Source of the DNA: Polynucleobacter cosmopolitanus
GTDB lineage: Bacteria > Pseudomonadota > Gammaproteobacteria > Burkholderiales > Burkholderiaceae
Direction of reading: 5' to 3'
Length of the DNA stretch: 64,000 nt
Assembly: GCF_002224225.1 (NCBI RefSeq)
Contig: NZ_NJGG01000001.1
Coordinates: 62,001-126,000 of the forward strand
Position 1 is the first letter of the stretch; each line of letters opens with the position of its first letter. Below, in pieces: positions 43,861 through 55,207 of this stretch. The position numbers and the translations under genes were made by a program. The notes beneath the pieces are model-generated. The model saw only the letters and a program-made list of their open reading frames with translations, was not told the DNA's origin and searched no databases.

Positions 43861-46711
43861 TAAAAAAAATTCTTACCCCGTCAACTTACTCGACACGACA
43901 TTTCCGATGCGTGGCGATTTGCCTAAACGCGAACCGATTTGGGTAAAAGAATGGCAAGAGAAAAAAATCTATCAAAAAATACGTGAAGCCAAAGCCGGTA
44001 AGAAAACATTTATTTTGCATGACGGCCCTCCGTATGCGAACGGCGACATTCACATCGGACATGCTGTTAATAAAATTCTGAAGGACATGATTGTCAAAGC
44101 CAAAGGCTTTGCTGGTTATGACGCCAGATACGTTCCTGGTTGGGATTGCCACGGCATGCCAATTGAAATTCAAATTGAAAAGCAATTTGGTAAACATTTA
44201 CCTACTGCAGAGGTTCAAGAGAAAGCCAGGGCCTATGCAAAAGTTCAAATCGCAAAACAAAAACAAGACTTTGAGCGTTTAGGCGTTCTTGGTGATTGGC
44301 AAAACCCATACCTCACGATGGACTTCAAAAATGAAGCCGATGAAATTCGTGCTCTTGGAAAAATCCTTGAAGACGGTTATGTTTATCGCGGCTTAAAGCC
44401 AGTGAACTGGTGCTTTGATTGCGGCTCTGCTTTGGCTGAAGCTGAAGTTGAGTATCAAGACAAAGAGGATCTGGCAGTGGATGTTGGCTTTGCATTCCCC
44501 AAAGATCAATTACCAGCAATCGCCAAAGCGTTTTCATTGAATCAACTGCCAAAATCAGAGGGCATGGCCGTGATCTGGACCACCACGCCTTGGACCATCC
44601 CATCCAACCAAGCGCTGAATGTGCACCCTGAGATTGAGTATGCTTTGGTGAACACAGCAAGAGGTTTGTTGATTCTTGCCAAAGATCGCACCGAAGCTTG
44701 TTTAAAAGAATATGAGCTTGAAGGACAAGTGATTGCCACTTGCAAAGGTCAAGCACTGGCAGGCCTAGAGTTTCACCACCCATTGAGCAAAGCACATGAA
44801 GGCTTTGATCGTCGCTCACCGATTTACTTGGCCGAATACGTGACGATCGATAGCGGCACTGGCATGGTTCATTGCGCACCCGCTTATGGCGAGGAAGACT
44901 TTAAATCTTGCAAAACACATGGTTTGAAAGATCAAGATATTTTGAACCCAGTGATGGGTGACGGTGTTTATGCATCTTGGCTACCTTTGTTTGCAGGACT
45001 CACCATTTGGAAAGCCAACCCACAAATTGTTGAAGCACTTCAACAGGCGGGTTCACTTCTAAAGTCAGCAAAACTCAAGCATTTCTACATGCACTGCTGG
45101 AGACACAAAACACCTGTTGTGTACCGAGCAACTGCACAATGGTTTGCCAGCATGGATAAAAAAGTTGCCTCAGGTAAGAGTCTGAGAGAAACAGCTTTGG
45201 AGGGTATTGAAACCACTGAGTTTTACCCAGCATGGGGCAAACAGCGCTTGCGTAACATGATTGCTAATCGTCCAGATTGGACACTCTCAAGACAGCGTCA
45301 ATGGGGTGTGCCAATGGCCTTCCTCATTCACAAAGAAAGTGGTGAACTTCATCCGCGCACACCTGAACTATTAGAAATCATTGCTAAGCGTGTTGAAAAA
45401 GAAGGTATTGAAGCTTGGCAATCGATTGACATCAAAGAGCTCATCGGTGATGAAGCTGCGATGTATGAAAAGAACAAAGACACTTTGGATGTCTGGTTCG
45501 ATTCAGGCACCACTCACTGGCACGTGATCCGTGGCTCTCATGCTGCCACATTGGCAGATGCATCCAGGAACAATCCCAATGAGCGTTGGGCTGACTTGTA
45601 TCTTGAAGGATCAGATCAACACCGTGGCTGGTTCCACTCATCTCTTCTCACAGGCTCGATGCTTGATGGCAAACCACCCTATAAAGCACTATTGACTCAC
45701 GGCTTCACGGTCGATGGTCAAGGTAGAAAAATGAGTAAGTCCGTGGGCAACGTGATTGCCCCGCAAGAAGTTGCTGACAAAATGGGCGCTGAGATCATTC
45801 GTTTGTGGGTAGCTTCTACAGACTATTCAGGTGAAATGACCATTTCTGATGAAATCTTGAAGCGCGTGGTTGAAAGCTATCGCCGCATTCGCAACACATT
45901 GAGATTTTTATTGGCCAACCTTTCAGATTTTGATATTGACCAACACCGCATGGATCCAAAGGATTGGTTAGAGCTTGATCGCTACGCACTAGCAGTGACT
46001 GAAGAAATGCAAAAAGAATTAACGGCTCACTACGATCGTTATGAATTCCATCCAGCAGTATCTAGATTAATGACCTTCTGCTCAGAAGACATGGGCGGCT
46101 TCTACCTAGACATCATCAAAGATCGTTTGTACACATTGACCGCCAATGCTCCAGCTCGTCGCTCTGCTCAAAACGCGCTGTTCCACATCACACAATCATT
46201 CTTGCGTTTGAGTGCGCCATTCTTATCATTCACAGCTGAAGAAGTTTGGGGTATTTTTGCTCACAAGACCAAGAGCAAAGACACGATCTTTACTGAAGAG
46301 TTTTACCAGCTACCATCAATCAATGATGCCAGCGCTCTGATCGCTAAATGGGATCGCATTCGTGTGATGCGTTCAGACATCACCAAAGCGATTGAATTTG
46401 AGCGTGAGGCTGGCAACGTTGGTTCTTCATTGCAAGCTGAACTTCAGATTGAAGCACCTGCCAGTGATGCAGCGCTCTTGAAGTCACTTGGCGACGACTT
46501 AAAGTTCATCACCATCACTTCAAGCGTGAACGTGACCGAAAATGCTTCTCTTGAAGAAATCAAAGTAACGGTTAAATCATCAAGCCATCAAAAATGTGGT
46601 CGATGCTGGCATTACAGAGAGGATGTTGGGCATGACGCTGAGCACCCTACTTTGTGCGGCCGCTGCACCAGCAACTTATTTGGCGACGGTGAAAAGCGTC
46701 ACATCGCCTAA
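43853..46711 (+). CDS. ileS: Isoleucyl-tRNA synthetase
   Basis: 952 residues from ATG 43853 ([13 protein letters not shown]); another ATG at 43847 adds two residues. Class I signatures are [18 protein letters not shown] and [12 protein letters not shown]. The editing domain includes [22 protein letters not shown]-terminal zinc finger is present ([12 protein letters not shown] and LCGRC). It charges tRNA-Ile, including the lysidine-modified Ile2 encoded at 1.2 kb. Its start lies within the ribF 3' end, so translation is coupled. Confidence 0.98.
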   Translation: MSDKKNSYPVNLLDTTFPMRGDLPKREPIWVKEWQEKKIYQKIREAKAGKKTFILHDGPPYANGDIHIGHAVNKILKDMIVKAKGFAGYDARYVPGWDCHGMPIEIQIEKQFGKHLPTAEVQEKARAYAKVQIAKQKQDFERLGVLGDWQNPYLTMDFKNEADEIRALGKILEDGYVYRGLKPVNWCFDCGSALAEAEVEYQDKEDLAVDVGFAFPKDQLPAIAKAFSLNQLPKSEGMAVIWTTTPWTIPSNQALNVHPEIEYALVNTARGLLILAKDRTEACLKEYELEGQVIATCKGQALAGLEFHHPLSKAHEGFDRRSPIYLAEYVTIDSGTGMVHCAPAYGEEDFKSCKTHGLKDQDILNPVMGDGVYASWLPLFAGLTIWKANPQIVEALQQAGSLLKSAKLKHFYMHCWRHKTPVVYRATAQWFASMDKKVASGKSLRETALEGIETTEFYPAWGKQRLRNMIANRPDWTLSRQRQWGVPMAFLIHKESGELHPRTPELLEIIAKRVEKEGIEAWQSIDIKELIGDEAAMYEKNKDTLDVWFDSGTTHWHVIRGSHAATLADASRNNPNERWADLYLEGSDQHRGWFHSSLLTGSMLDGKPPYKALLTHGFTVDGQGRKMSKSVGNVIAPQEVADKMGAEIIRLWVASTDYSGEMTISDEILKRVVESYRRIRNTLRFLLANLSDFDIDQHRMDPKDWLELDRYALAVTEEMQKELTAHYDRYEFHPAVSRLMTFCSEDMGGFYLDIIKDRLYTLTANAPARRSAQNALFHITQSFLRLSAPFLSFTAEEVWGIFAHKTKSKDTIFTEEFYQLPSINDASALIAKWDRIRVMRSDITKAIEFEREAGNVGSSLQAELQIEAPASDAALLKSLGDDLKFITITSSVNVTENASLEEIKVTVKSSSHQKCGRCWHYREDVGHDAEHPTLCGRCTSNLFGDGEKRHIA

Positions 46712-46731
46712 AAGTATCCAAGGAGAATTAT

Positions 46732-47229
46732 TTGGCTCGCTCTATCAAATCATCTGGCAACCAACAAAGCTTCTTACTTTGGATGGGAACGGCCGCACTT
46801 ATTTTGATCCTTGATCAATTGACCAAGGTCATCGCTAAAGGCAATTTGATTGAAGGCATCTCCCAACCAGTGACCAGCTTTCTCAATTGGACCTTGGTTT
46901 ACAACCCTGGCGCAGCATTTTCATTTTTAGCGCAAGCGGGTGGTTGGCAACGTTGGTTTTTCACTGGCCTTGGCCTGATCGCTGCAGTTGTGATGATTTG
47001 GTTGATCAGAAAAAATACCAGTCAAACTCTTTTTTGCCTGGCCATGAGCTTGGTTTTAAGTGGTGCCATCGGCAATGTGATCGATCGCATCTTGTATGGT
47101 GCCGTTGTTGATTTTGTTGATCTTCATTACGCTGGCTGGCACTGGCCTGCTTTCAATATTGCAGATAGCGCGATCACCATTGGTGTGATTCTGTTAATCT
47201 TAGATGAAATCAAGCGCGTCAACAAATAA
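46732..47229 (+). CDS. lspA: Lipoprotein signal peptidase (signal peptidase II)
   Basis: 165 residues starting at TTG 46732, chosen because AAGGAG lies six bases upstream. It has four membrane helices and the catalytic aspartates in NVIDRILYGAVVDFVD and FNIADSAITIG. It cleaves prolipoproteins in the inner membrane after lipidation. It lies 20 bases after ileS, as in many proteobacteria. Confidence 0.97.
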   Translation: MARSIKSSGNQQSFLLWMGTAALILILDQLTKVIAKGNLIEGISQPVTSFLNWTLVYNPGAAFSFLAQAGGWQRWFFTGLGLIAAVVMIWLIRKNTSQTLFCLAMSLVLSGAIGNVIDRILYGAVVDFVDLHYAGWHWPAFNIADSAITIGVILLILDEIKRVNK

Positions 47230-47246
47230 CTCAAGGTCAATAGCTC

Positions 47247-48446
47247 ATGCAATCACTTCAAGGCAAACATATCCTTCTGACCATGTCAGGTGGTATTGCC
47301 GCATTTAAAGTGGCTGAGTTAGCACGCTCTCTCATACAAGAAGGCGCCACAGTGCAAGTCATCATGAGTGAAGCCGCGACCAAATTCATGACGCCGGTGA
47401 CCATGCAAGCACTCACTGGCAATCACGTCTTCACAGATCAATGGGATGCGCGTATTTCTAACAACATGGCACACATCGAGCTTTCTAGAAAAGCAGATGT
47501 CATTGTGGCTGTTCCTGCCAGCGCAGACTTATTGGCAAAGATTTCACATGGTTTAGCGAACGATCTTGTCAGCGCCACTTGTTTGGCCAAAGAGTGCCCT
47601 TTGATTGTGGTGCCTGCGATGAACAAGCAAATGTGGGAAAACGCTGCCACCCAAAGAAATATGCAACAACTGCAAGCAGACGGCATCACTGTGCTGGGTC
47701 CTACCAGTGGCACCCAAGCGTGTGGTGAAAACGGCATGGGTCGGATGCTTGAAGCTGCCGAGATCTTGGAAGGCATCATCGCTTTTTTTCAAAAAAAAGT
47801 ATTGGCCGGTAAAAAAGTATTGATCACTGCCGGCCCAACATACGAGGCCATTGATCCTGTTAGAGGCATCACCAATCGAAGCTCTGGCAAGATGGGCTTT
47901 GCATTAGCCAAAGCCGCTGTGGAGGCTGGCGCTGAAGTTCAATTGATTGCAGGTCCTTGTCATTTGACAACACCACTTGAATACACCGGAAAAATCAAAC
48001 GCACCGATGTGATCAGCGCAAAAGATATGCATGCCGCCGTGATGAATCATCTTGATTGCGATGTTTTCTTTGCAGTTGCTGCTGTTGCAGATTGGTCAGT
48101 GAAGAATGCATCTGCACAGAAAATTAAAAAATCTGACCAATCTAATCCAGCGTTGGAATTTGAATTAAATCCTGACATTTTGGCTGAAGCTGCCAAGAAA
48201 GCATCAGGCAAGAAGCCCTACTGCATTGGATTTGCCGCAGAAACCAATGATTTAGAAAAGCACGCACAAGAAAAGCGCATCAAGAAAAATATACCAATGC
48301 TTTTAGGTAATCTTGGTCCAGACACTTTTGGACTTGATGACAACCAATTATTGATTGTTGAAGAAAAAGGCATGACTAAAACCAATAAGCTCAGCAAAAT
48401 TGCTTTGTCTCGCGAAATCATCCAACTCGTTTCCACAAAAATTTAA
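47247..48446 (+). CDS. coaBC: Bifunctional phosphopantothenoylcysteine decarboxylase / synthetase
   Basis: 399 residues. CoaC part: [21 protein letters not shown] (flavin binding), [10 protein letters not shown] with the catalytic His, [12 protein letters not shown] (P-A-M-N-x-x-M-W) and [12 protein letters not shown] with the catalytic Cys. CoaB part: [34 protein letters not shown] and the K-x-K-K motif KIKKSD. It performs two successive steps to coenzyme A. It is 17 bases after lspA and 11 before dut; the coaBC-dut pair is conserved. Confidence 0.97.
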   Translation: MQSLQGKHILLTMSGGIAAFKVAELARSLIQEGATVQVIMSEAATKFMTPVTMQALTGNHVFTDQWDARISNNMAHIELSRKADVIVAVPASADLLAKISHGLANDLVSATCLAKECPLIVVPAMNKQMWENAATQRNMQQLQADGITVLGPTSGTQACGENGMGRMLEAAEILEGIIAFFQKKVLAGKKVLITAGPTYEAIDPVRGITNRSSGKMGFALAKAAVEAGAEVQLIAGPCHLTTPLEYTGKIKRTDVISAKDMHAAVMNHLDCDVFFAVAAVADWSVKNASAQKIKKSDQSNPALEFELNPDILAEAAKKASGKKPYCIGFAAETNDLEKHAQEKRIKKNIPMLLGNLGPDTFGLDDNQLLIVEEKGMTKTNKLSKIALSREIIQLVSTKI

Positions 48447-48457
48447 CCCAATAAGAT

Positions 48458-48907
48458 ATGAAAAAACTACAAGTCAAAATTCTTGATGAACGCATGAGAA
48501 ACAATCTGCCGCAATACGCTACGAGCGGCAGTGCTGGCCTAGACTTAAGAGCATGCTTAGACGAAGCGATTGTCATCGAGCCGGGTCAAACAGTGTTGGT
48601 ACCAACCGGTTTATCTATTTTCTTGGATGATCCTGGCTACGCTGCTTTGATCTTGCCTAGATCTGGCTTAGGTCACAAGCACGGCATCGTATTGGGCAAT
48701 CTTGTGGGTTTGATTGACTCAGACTACCAGGGGCAATTGATGGTCAGCACTTGGAATCGCGGTCAAACCGCTTTCAAGCTTGAGCCAATGGAGCGGCTGG
48801 CACAGTTAGTGATTGTTCCAGTGGCACAGGTTGAATGGGCTGAAGTCACAGAATTCAGCGCCAGCGACAGAGGCGCAGGCGGATTTGGAAGTACTGGCAG
48901 AGCTTAA
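48458..48907 (+). CDS. dut: Deoxyuridine 5'-triphosphate nucleotidohydrolase
   Basis: 149 residues. Trimeric dUTPase motifs in order: A-G-L-D-L-R-A (I), [11 protein letters not shown] (II), [11 protein letters not shown] (III), [10 protein letters not shown] (IV) and the P-loop-like tail [11 protein letters not shown] (V). It prevents uracil entering DNA and supplies dUMP for thymidylate. It is last in the ribF-ileS-lspA-coaBC-dut run. Confidence 0.98.
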   Translation: MKKLQVKILDERMRNNLPQYATSGSAGLDLRACLDEAIVIEPGQTVLVPTGLSIFLDDPGYAALILPRSGLGHKHGIVLGNLVGLIDSDYQGQLMVSTWNRGQTAFKLEPMERLAQLVIVPVAQVEWAEVTEFSASDRGAGGFGSTGRA

Positions 48908-48936
48908 TCAAGAATATTAATTAAGCCCTGCTTTTT
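48902..48936 (+). terminator. Weak terminator after dut
   Basis: GCTTAAT pairs with ATTAAGC around an 11-base loop, followed by CCCTGC and five T. The stem includes the dut stop codon. The stem is AT-rich, so read-through into the antisense of clpA is possible. Confidence 0.4.
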
Positions 48937-48938
48937 CC

Positions 48939-51245
48939 TTAAATTTCTTGAACCTCACGACCTGCTGAAGCCTTTTTAACGGCAGGTCTAACAGGCGCAT
49001 CAAAATCAAGAATGATCTTCTCATCGGCATCTACGTCTACAACCACATGACCGCCATGAACCAACTTACCAAATAGCAATTCATCAGCAAGGGCCTTGCG
49101 CACCAAGTCTTGAATCAGTCTTTGCATTGGTCTTGCACCCATCAATGGGTCAAAGCCATGCTTGGCCAAATAAGCTCTGAGATTTTCAGTGAAACTTGCG
49201 TCCACTTTCTTCTCATGTAACTGCTCTTCAAGTTGCATCAAGAACTTATCAACCACACGCAAGATGATGCTTTCATCCAAAGCCTTGAAGCTCACGATGG
49301 CATCTAAACGATTGCGGAATTCTGGCGTGAAGGTGCGTTTAATGTCACCCATTTCATCGCCGGCTTGACGCACAGTCGTGAATCCAATGGTGGACTTCTG
49401 CATCGCTTCTGCACCAGCATTGGTGGTCATGATGATGATGACATTTCTGAAGTCTGCTTTACGGCCATTGTTATCAGTCAATGTGCCATGGTCCATCACT
49501 TGCAACAGAATATTGAAAATATCTGGGTGAGCTTTTTCAATCTCATCAAGCAATAAGACGCAGTGAGGCTTCTTATTCACCGCCTCAGTCAATAAACCAC
49601 CCTGATCAAAGCCAACATATCCTGGAGGGGCACCAATCATCCGACTCACCGCATGACGCTCCATGTACTCAGACATGTCAAAACGAATCAGCTCAATGCC
49701 CATGATGAAGGCCAATTGCTTGGCTACCTCAGTCTTACCAACACCGGTTGGGCCAGAGAACAAGAAAGAACCGATTGGTTTGTCATCTTTACCCAAGCCA
49801 GCTCTCGACATTTTGATGGCTGATGCCAATGCTTCGATGGCAGGCTCTTGACCAAACACAACGCTCTTCAAGTCACGATCCAGAGTTTGCAACTTACTGC
49901 GATCGTCCACAGACACTGACTGCGGTGGAATGCGTGCAATCTTTGCCACGATGTCTTCAACTTCTTGGCGACCAATCGTTTTCTTCTGTTTTGATTTTGG
50001 TAAAATGCGTTGCGCAGCACCCGCCTCATCGATCACATCGATCGCCTTGTCAGGCAGGTGTCTGTCATTGATATAACGTGCAGACAACTCTGCAGCAGCT
50101 GTCAAAGCTGCCTGAGCATATTTAACGCCATGATGCTCTTCGAACTTTGACTTAAGACCGCGCAAAATTTGTACTGTTTGATCAACAGATGGCTCTAAAA
50201 CATCGACCTTTTGGAAACGTCTTGAAAGCGCCGCATCTTTTTCGAAAATACCGCGGTATTCATTAAAGGTGGTTGCGCCAATACATTTCATTTGCCCACT
50301 AGACAAAGCTGGCTTCAATAGATTGCTGGCATCCAACGTGCCACCTGATGCTGCACCAGCGCCAATCAGTGTATGAATTTCATCGATGAACAAAATGGCA
50401 TCTGGATTGTCTTTCAGGTTCTTTAAAACACCTTTCAGACGTTGCTCAAAGTCACCGCGGTACTTTGTACCAGCTAGCAAAGCGCCCATGTCCAATGAAT
50501 ACACCGTGGCCTTGGCCAAAACCTCTGGCACATCGTTCTGCGTGATTCTCCAAGCCAAGCCTTCAGCAATGGCTGTTTTACCCACACCAGCCTCACCCAC
50601 CAACAAAGGGTTGTTTTTTCTGCGACGACATAAAACCTGAATCACTCTTTCAACTTCGCCTTCGCGACCGATCAATGGATCGATGCGTCCTTGCTTAGCC
50701 AACACGTTCAGATTTTGGGTGTACTGCTCAAGCGGGCTGTCTTTGCCAGCCCCACCAGCATCTTCACCCTCAGTACTAGGTTCACTCGCTTTTGGAGCGT
50801 CTACTTGGTCTTTCCTAATGCCATGACTGATGTAGTTAACGATATCAAGGCGCGTCACCCCTTGCTGCTGCAGATAGTAAACAGCGTGAGAATCTTTTTC
50901 ACCAAAAATAGCTACCAACACGTTGGCGCCTGTCACTTCTTTTTTACCATTAGACGTTGACTGCACGTGCATGATGGCGCGCTGAATCACTCTTTGGAAG
51001 CCCAAAGTTGGCTGAGTGTCCACATCATCTGATCCAGGCACGATTGGTGTGTTGTCATTTATGAAGTTTTTTAGATTACTTTTCAGGTCATCAATGTTGA
51101 CCGCGCAAGCTTTCAATACATCCGCCGCTGTGGCGTTGTCGAGCAAGCCACACAGTAAATGTTCAACCGTTATGAATTCATGTCTTGACGCTCTAGCGTC
51201 CACAAATGCCATATGTAAGGTAACTTCTAACTCTTGAGCAATCAT
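48939..51245 (-). CDS. clpA: ATP-dependent Clp protease ATP-binding subunit ClpA
   Basis: 768 residues from ATG 51245 ([19 protein letters not shown]). It has the Clp N-domain (residues 1-140), then AAA+ module 1 ([29 protein letters not shown]) and module 2 ([32 protein letters not shown]). It has no ClpB-type middle coiled coil, so this is the ClpP-partner unfoldase rather than a disaggregase. Its ATG overlaps the clpS stop by four bases. Confidence 0.97.
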   Translation of the reverse strand: MIAQELEVTLHMAFVDARASRHEFITVEHLLCGLLDNATAADVLKACAVNIDDLKSNLKNFINDNTPIVPGSDDVDTQPTLGFQRVIQRAIMHVQSTSNGKKEVTGANVLVAIFGEKDSHAVYYLQQQGVTRLDIVNYISHGIRKDQVDAPKASEPSTEGEDAGGAGKDSPLEQYTQNLNVLAKQGRIDPLIGREGEVERVIQVLCRRRKNNPLLVGEAGVGKTAIAEGLAWRITQNDVPEVLAKATVYSLDMGALLAGTKYRGDFEQRLKGVLKNLKDNPDAILFIDEIHTLIGAGAASGGTLDASNLLKPALSSGQMKCIGATTFNEYRGIFEKDAALSRRFQKVDVLEPSVDQTVQILRGLKSKFEEHHGVKYAQAALTAAAELSARYINDRHLPDKAIDVIDEAGAAQRILPKSKQKKTIGRQEVEDIVAKIARIPPQSVSVDDRSKLQTLDRDLKSVVFGQEPAIEALASAIKMSRAGLGKDDKPIGSFLFSGPTGVGKTEVAKQLAFIMGIELIRFDMSEYMERHAVSRMIGAPPGYVGFDQGGLLTEAVNKKPHCVLLLDEIEKAHPDIFNILLQVMDHGTLTDNNGRKADFRNVIIIMTTNAGAEAMQKSTIGFTTVRQAGDEMGDIKRTFTPEFRNRLDAIVSFKALDESIILRVVDKFLMQLEEQLHEKKVDASFTENLRAYLAKHGFDPLMGARPMQRLIQDLVRKALADELLFGKLVHGGHVVVDVDADEKIILDFDAPVRPAVKKASAGREVQEI

Positions 51246-51589
51246 GCTTCCTCCATAGTGCACTGCAATGGGTGCCCAGACTCTCGGGCTCTATCTACAA
51301 CTTGTTGAACTTTGGTTAAAGCGACATCTTTAGTATATACACCACAAACCCCTTTTCCTTCTAGGTGTACTTGTAACATGATGCGAGTGGCGCGTTCTTG
51401 ATCGTGATGAAAATACTCTTGAATCACCATCACCACAAATTCCATGGGCGTGAAATCATCATTCAATAAAACAACGCGGTACATCTTAGGTGGTTGAACA
51501 CGCTCAGATTGGCGATCCATCACCGTGGTGTGATCCTCCTGAAAAGCAGGTAAATCTATCGGGTTGGCTGTTTTAGGTTTTCGACTCAT
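51242..51589 (-). CDS. clpS: ClpS adaptor for N-end-rule substrates
   Basis: 115 residues from ATG 51589 ([14 protein letters not shown]); another in-frame ATG at 51607 lies upstream of the likely promoter. Core features are [22 protein letters not shown], with the N-D-D and M residues that bind the substrate amino terminus, and [20 protein letters not shown]. It delivers N-degron proteins to ClpAP. It is coupled to clpA through ATGA. TAGAAT lies seven bases before the ATG. Confidence 0.96.
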   Translation of the reverse strand: MSRKPKTANPIDLPAFQEDHTTVMDRQSERVQPPKMYRVVLLNDDFTPMEFVVMVIQEYFHHDQERATRIMLQVHLEGKGVCGVYTKDVALTKVQQVVDRARESGHPLQCTMEEA

Positions 51590-51596
51590 ATGCCCT

Positions 51597-51602
51597 ATTC
51601 TA
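51597..51602 (-). promoter_or_regulatory. -10 element seven bases before clpS
   Basis: TAGAAT, then AGGGCAT and the clpS ATG at 51589. The AGGG is three bases from the ATG, poor spacing for ribosome pairing. A leaderless or near-leaderless transcript is inferred; no -35 is seen. Confidence 0.35.
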
Positions 51603-51727
51603 AACATAAGTTTGAAATTGGGTGGAAGCCCTATTTTTGGTATTTTTTATGAATATAAATTCATATTAAAACCAGTCAGTTATTGAAGATTTAATGGAAG
51701 TTTTATTTTGATGAATCTCATTAAAGT

Positions 51728-52201
51728 ATGATGAATGCAATAAATAAATTTTTCAGGATTTTCTTCGCAATGCTGCAAAAAATCATCGTATCCTTTTTTT
51801 CGTTCTTGATTCTTGGCTCCTCAGCCAATGCCCAACAAGGCCCCGCGATTGACTTGTATGCGGGTCTGTACAAAATACATGCGGAAGTAGCAAAAACAGA
51901 AAAAGCTCGTCAATTAGGCCTCATGCACCGCACCTATATGCCTGCAGATGACGGCATGCTGTTTATTTTTGAGCAAAGCGCCACACATTGCTTTTGGATG
52001 AGAAACACAAAAATTCCTTTGGCCATCGCTTTCATTGCAGATGACGGGAAGATTGTGAATATTCTAGAAATGAAAGCAATGACTGAAGATAATCATTGCC
52101 CAACAAAACCCGTTCGCTTTGCTTTAGAAATGAACCAAGGCTGGTTCAGCAAGAAAGGGGTTCTTCCTGGGCACACCATCACTGGTCTGCCCAGGAATTA
52201 A
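51728..52201 (+). CDS. DUF192 domain protein, exported
   Basis: 157 residues from the first ATG; ATG 51770 (MLQKIIVSFFSFLILGSSANAQ) gives a cleaner signal peptide and is probably the real start (143 residues). The DUF192 domain holds ARQLGLMHRTYMPADDGMLF, CFWMRNTKIPLAIAFI and the tail GWFSKKGVLPGHTI. DUF192 is a compact beta domain of unknown function, usually secreted. It is divergent from clpS with no conserved partner. Confidence 0.86.
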   Translation: MMNAINKFFRIFFAMLQKIIVSFFSFLILGSSANAQQGPAIDLYAGLYKIHAEVAKTEKARQLGLMHRTYMPADDGMLFIFEQSATHCFWMRNTKIPLAIAFIADDGKIVNILEMKAMTEDNHCPTKPVRFALEMNQGWFSKKGVLPGHTITGLPRN

Positions 52202-52216
52202 TCGGTTAATTAGTTA

Positions 52217-52522
52217 TTAACCGAAGTGACAAACGTAATGAACTGGCTGTTCAGCGCGGATCACAAAATAACCGCCCGCTTCAACTGCCCATGATTGACC
52301 AGCAGCAAACGCTTGCTCTGCGGCACCGTTGATGCTCACATGAGCTGTGCCATCAACCACTTCCATCACTTCTTTGGTTGTTAAGTCAAAGCGCAATGTA
52401 CTTGGCAAAATCACGCCAACAGACTTGCGCTCGCCACTTGGCAATGTCACTGTGTGAGAAACACATTTACCGTCAAAAAAAACGTTGGCTTTTTTATTAA
52501 CTGTTACTTGATCGAATTGCAT
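52217..52522 (-). CDS. ppnP: Pyrimidine/purine nucleoside phosphorylase (PpnP)
   Basis: 101 residues, a single small cupin (old name DUF1255/YaiE). Landmarks are VSHTVTLPSGERKSVGVILP, TKEVMEVVDGTAHV and GQSWAVEAGGYFVIRA. It splits many nucleosides by phosphorolysis. AAGGG lies eight bases before the ATG, and the gene follows argG by 26 bases. Confidence 0.94.
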   Translation of the reverse strand: MQFDQVTVNKKANVFFDGKCVSHTVTLPSGERKSVGVILPSTLRFDLTTKEVMEVVDGTAHVSINGAAEQAFAAGQSWAVEAGGYFVIRAEQPVHYVCHFG

Positions 52523-52548
52523 CTCTTACCCTTTAATCTTGTTAGCTA

Positions 52549-53778
52549 TTAAGAACCACGCTTGCGACGTGCATTGGCAGCAATGCGCATGCGCAAGGCA
52601 TTTAATTTGATGAATCCACCTGCATCGGCTTGGTTGTAAGCACCACCATCATCGTCAAACGTAGCAATGTTTTGATCGAACAATGTGTTGACAGAATCAC
52701 GTGCAACCACGGTGGCAGAACCTTTGTACAACTTCACTCGCACAAAACCACTCACGCTTTGTTGAGTGTGATCAATCAATGTCTGAATCGCCACACGCTC
52801 TGGCGCCCACCAATATCCGTTGTAAATCATGCTGGCATAACGCGGCATCAAATCATCTTTCAAATGAGCCACTTCGCGATCCAAAGTGATGCTCTCGATA
52901 CCTCTATGAGCCTTCAATAGAATCGTGCCGCCAGGAGTTTCGTAGCAACCACGGCTCTTCATACCAACATAGCGGTTTTCAACAAGGTCTAAACGTCCAA
53001 TGCCATGCTTGCCGCCGATTTTGTTAAGTTCTGCGAGCATTTCATGGGCCTTGTAACGCTTACCGTTAATGGCCACTGCATCACCACGCTCAAATTCTAT
53101 ATCGAGGTACTCAGGGGCATCAGGAGCCTGCTCTGGTGACACTGTCCAACGCCACATAGATTCTTCAGCTTCAGCCTTAGGATCTTCAAGATGACGGCCC
53201 TCGTAACTGATGTGCAATAAGTTGGCATCCATAGAATAGGGTGCGCCACCTTGCTTGTGTTTCATTTCAACTGGAATGCCATGTTGCTCGGCATAGGCCA
53301 ATAATTTTTCGCGCGACAACAAATCCCATTCGCGCCATGGAGCAATCACTTTGATGGATGGCTCTAATGAATAGTAGCCAAGCTCAAAACGAACTTGATC
53401 ATTGCCCTTGCCTGTAGCGCCATGCGATACAGAATCAGCACCGGTTTGACGTGCAATTTCAATTTGACGCTTGGCAATCAAAGGGCGGGCAATGGATGTG
53501 CCCAATAAATACTCGCCTTCATAAATGGTGTTAGCGCGGAACATTGGAAAAACAAAATCTCTAACAAATTCTTCACGCAAATCATCAATGAAAATATTTT
53601 CAGGCTTGATACCAAACTTAAGTGCCTTTGCTCTTGCTGGCTCAAGCTCTTCGCCCTGACCCAAGTCAGCCGTAAAAGTCACGATTTCACATTGGTATGT
53701 GTCTTGCAACCATTTCAAAATAACGCTGGTATCTAAGCCACCAGAATAAGCTAGAACAACTTTTTTAATATCTGACAT
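52549..53778 (-). CDS. argG: Argininosuccinate synthase
   Basis: 409 residues (the shorter ArgG type). It joins citrulline and aspartate using ATP. Conserved parts are [19 protein letters not shown] (PP-loop), [32 protein letters not shown] and the citrulline-binding [15 protein letters not shown]. It lies 32 bases after argF, so the two citrulline-handling steps are cotranscribed. Confidence 0.98.
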   Translation of the reverse strand: MSDIKKVVLAYSGGLDTSVILKWLQDTYQCEIVTFTADLGQGEELEPARAKALKFGIKPENIFIDDLREEFVRDFVFPMFRANTIYEGEYLLGTSIARPLIAKRQIEIARQTGADSVSHGATGKGNDQVRFELGYYSLEPSIKVIAPWREWDLLSREKLLAYAEQHGIPVEMKHKQGGAPYSMDANLLHISYEGRHLEDPKAEAEESMWRWTVSPEQAPDAPEYLDIEFERGDAVAINGKRYKAHEMLAELNKIGGKHGIGRLDLVENRYVGMKSRGCYETPGGTILLKAHRGIESITLDREVAHLKDDLMPRYASMIYNGYWWAPERVAIQTLIDHTQQSVSGFVRVKLYKGSATVVARDSVNTLFDQNIATFDDDGGAYNQADAGGFIKLNALRMRIAANARRKRGS

Positions 53779-53810
53779 ATCTATCTAATTAATTAAAGTT
53801 TAAGTAAAAA

Positions 53811-54737
53811 TTACAACTTGCCGCAAAGTAAAAATTCCATCAACGCTTTTTGTACATGCAGGCGATTTTCAGCCTCATCCCAAACAACGCTCTGAGGACC
53901 ATCAATCACTGAGGCAGAAACTTCTTCGCCCCTGTGGGCAGGCAAACAATGCATGAACAATGCGCCTGAGTTGGCGACGGTCATCAAATCATCATTGACC
54001 ATCCAACCCTTGAAAGCTTTCAAGCGAATTTGATTTTCAGCTTCATAACCCATGCTGGTCCAAACATCGGTGGTCACCAAATCAGCGCCACGACAAGCAT
54101 CAATAGGGTTTTCAAAAATCGTTAAATGTTTTTTAGCATTTGGGCTCAACATCTTTTGATCTAGCTGATAGGTTGAAGGAGCAGAAAAGTGCACCTTGAA
54201 GTCCAAAATCTCAGCCGCTTGTATCCATGTGTAAGCCATGTTGTTGGCGTCACCCACCCAGGCAACGGTTTTACCCTTGATGCTGTCACGGTGCTCCACA
54301 TACGTGAAGATGTCAGCCAATACTTGGCAAGGGTGGTATTCATTGGTCAAACCATTGATCACTGGCACACGTGAATGAGCGGCAAACCGCTCAATGATGT
54401 CTTGACCAAATGTTCTAATCATGATGATGTCAGTCATGCGTGAGATCACTTGAGCTGCATCCTCAACCGGCTCACCACGACCCAACTGGGTGTCTTTGGT
54501 ATTCAAAAACACAGCATGGCCACCCAACTGATGGATGCCTGCTTCAAAAGATAATCTGGTGCGCGTGGAGTTTTTTTCAAAAATCATGGCCAAGGTTCGG
54601 TCATGAAGTGGGTGCCAGGTTTCGTATCTTTTAAATTTAGCCTTTAAAAAAGCTGATCTTTCTAAAAGATAAGCGTACTCATCCGCACTGAAATCAGTGA
54701 ACTGTAAATAATGTCTAACAGCAAGATTTGACGCCAT
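53811..54737 (-). CDS. argF: Ornithine carbamoyltransferase
   Basis: 308 residues from ATG 54737 (MASNLAVRHYLQF); a TTG nine bases upstream is also in frame. Carbamoyl phosphate site FEKNSTRTRLSFEAG (S-T-R-T-R), the H-P-C-Q motif in NEYHPCQVLADI, the ornithine loop DVWTSMGYE and the catalytic FMHCLPAHRGEEV. It makes citrulline and is followed by argG. No arginine repressor site was recognised. Confidence 0.97.
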   Translation of the reverse strand: MASNLAVRHYLQFTDFSADEYAYLLERSAFLKAKFKRYETWHPLHDRTLAMIFEKNSTRTRLSFEAGIHQLGGHAVFLNTKDTQLGRGEPVEDAAQVISRMTDIIMIRTFGQDIIERFAAHSRVPVINGLTNEYHPCQVLADIFTYVEHRDSIKGKTVAWVGDANNMAYTWIQAAEILDFKVHFSAPSTYQLDQKMLSPNAKKHLTIFENPIDACRGADLVTTDVWTSMGYEAENQIRLKAFKGWMVNDDLMTVANSGALFMHCLPAHRGEEVSASVIDGPQSVVWDEAENRLHVQKALMEFLLCGKL

Positions 54738-54844
54738 AAATTTCAAATACCTGATTAACTCAATAATTGATTCACGATAGTTCTAGACTGCTAAAATAGT
54801 CGGGTTTCCCCCAACTAATTATTCATTTATACCGCATACACATC

Positions 54845-55153
54845 GTGACGACCAAACAATTCTTCATCCAAGGTCTCACGCAGGATGGCAAGCCATTTCG
54901 ACCCAGTGATTGGGCTGAAAGACTTTGCGGTGTCATGGCTCAATTTCGACCAGAAAATGATCCAGGCGACCCTCGCTTCACATATTCACCTTTTGTTAAA
55001 CCCGTGATCATTGCAGGCACAAAGTGTGTGGTTGTCGATGAACGCCTAAGGGATATCGAGCCAAAAGCCATGGATTTCGTGAAAAACTTTGCCAAAGATA
55101 ACAATCTTCCGATTGTTGAGGCCTGCGAAATCCCAATAAAATCAAACAACTAG
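54845..55153 (+). CDS. DUF3579 domain protein
   Basis: 102 residues from GTG 54845. DUF3579 is a small, mainly betaproteobacterial family. Conserved parts are FFIQGLTQDGKPFRPSDWAERL, FRPENDPGDPRFTYSPFVKP and CVVVDERLRDIEP. The function is unknown. It is divergent from argF and ends at a bidirectional terminator shared with rpsT. TAAAAT at about 54791-54796 is a candidate -10. Confidence 0.86.
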   Translation: MTTKQFFIQGLTQDGKPFRPSDWAERLCGVMAQFRPENDPGDPRFTYSPFVKPVIIAGTKCVVVDERLRDIEPKAMDFVKNFAKDNNLPIVEACEIPIKSNN

Positions 55154-55154
55154 A

Positions 55155-55195
55155 AACAAAAAACCCGCTCCGGATAAGGGAACGGGCTTTTTTAA
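55155..55195. terminator. Bidirectional terminator between DUF3579 gene and rpsT
   Basis: A CCCG/CGGG stem with an inner TCC/GGA stem and one C-A mismatch, flanked by A-run and T-run, lies between two convergent genes. It gives a T-run on both strands and would serve both. Confidence 0.85.
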
Positions 55196-55207
55196 AACTG
55201 ACCTGAA

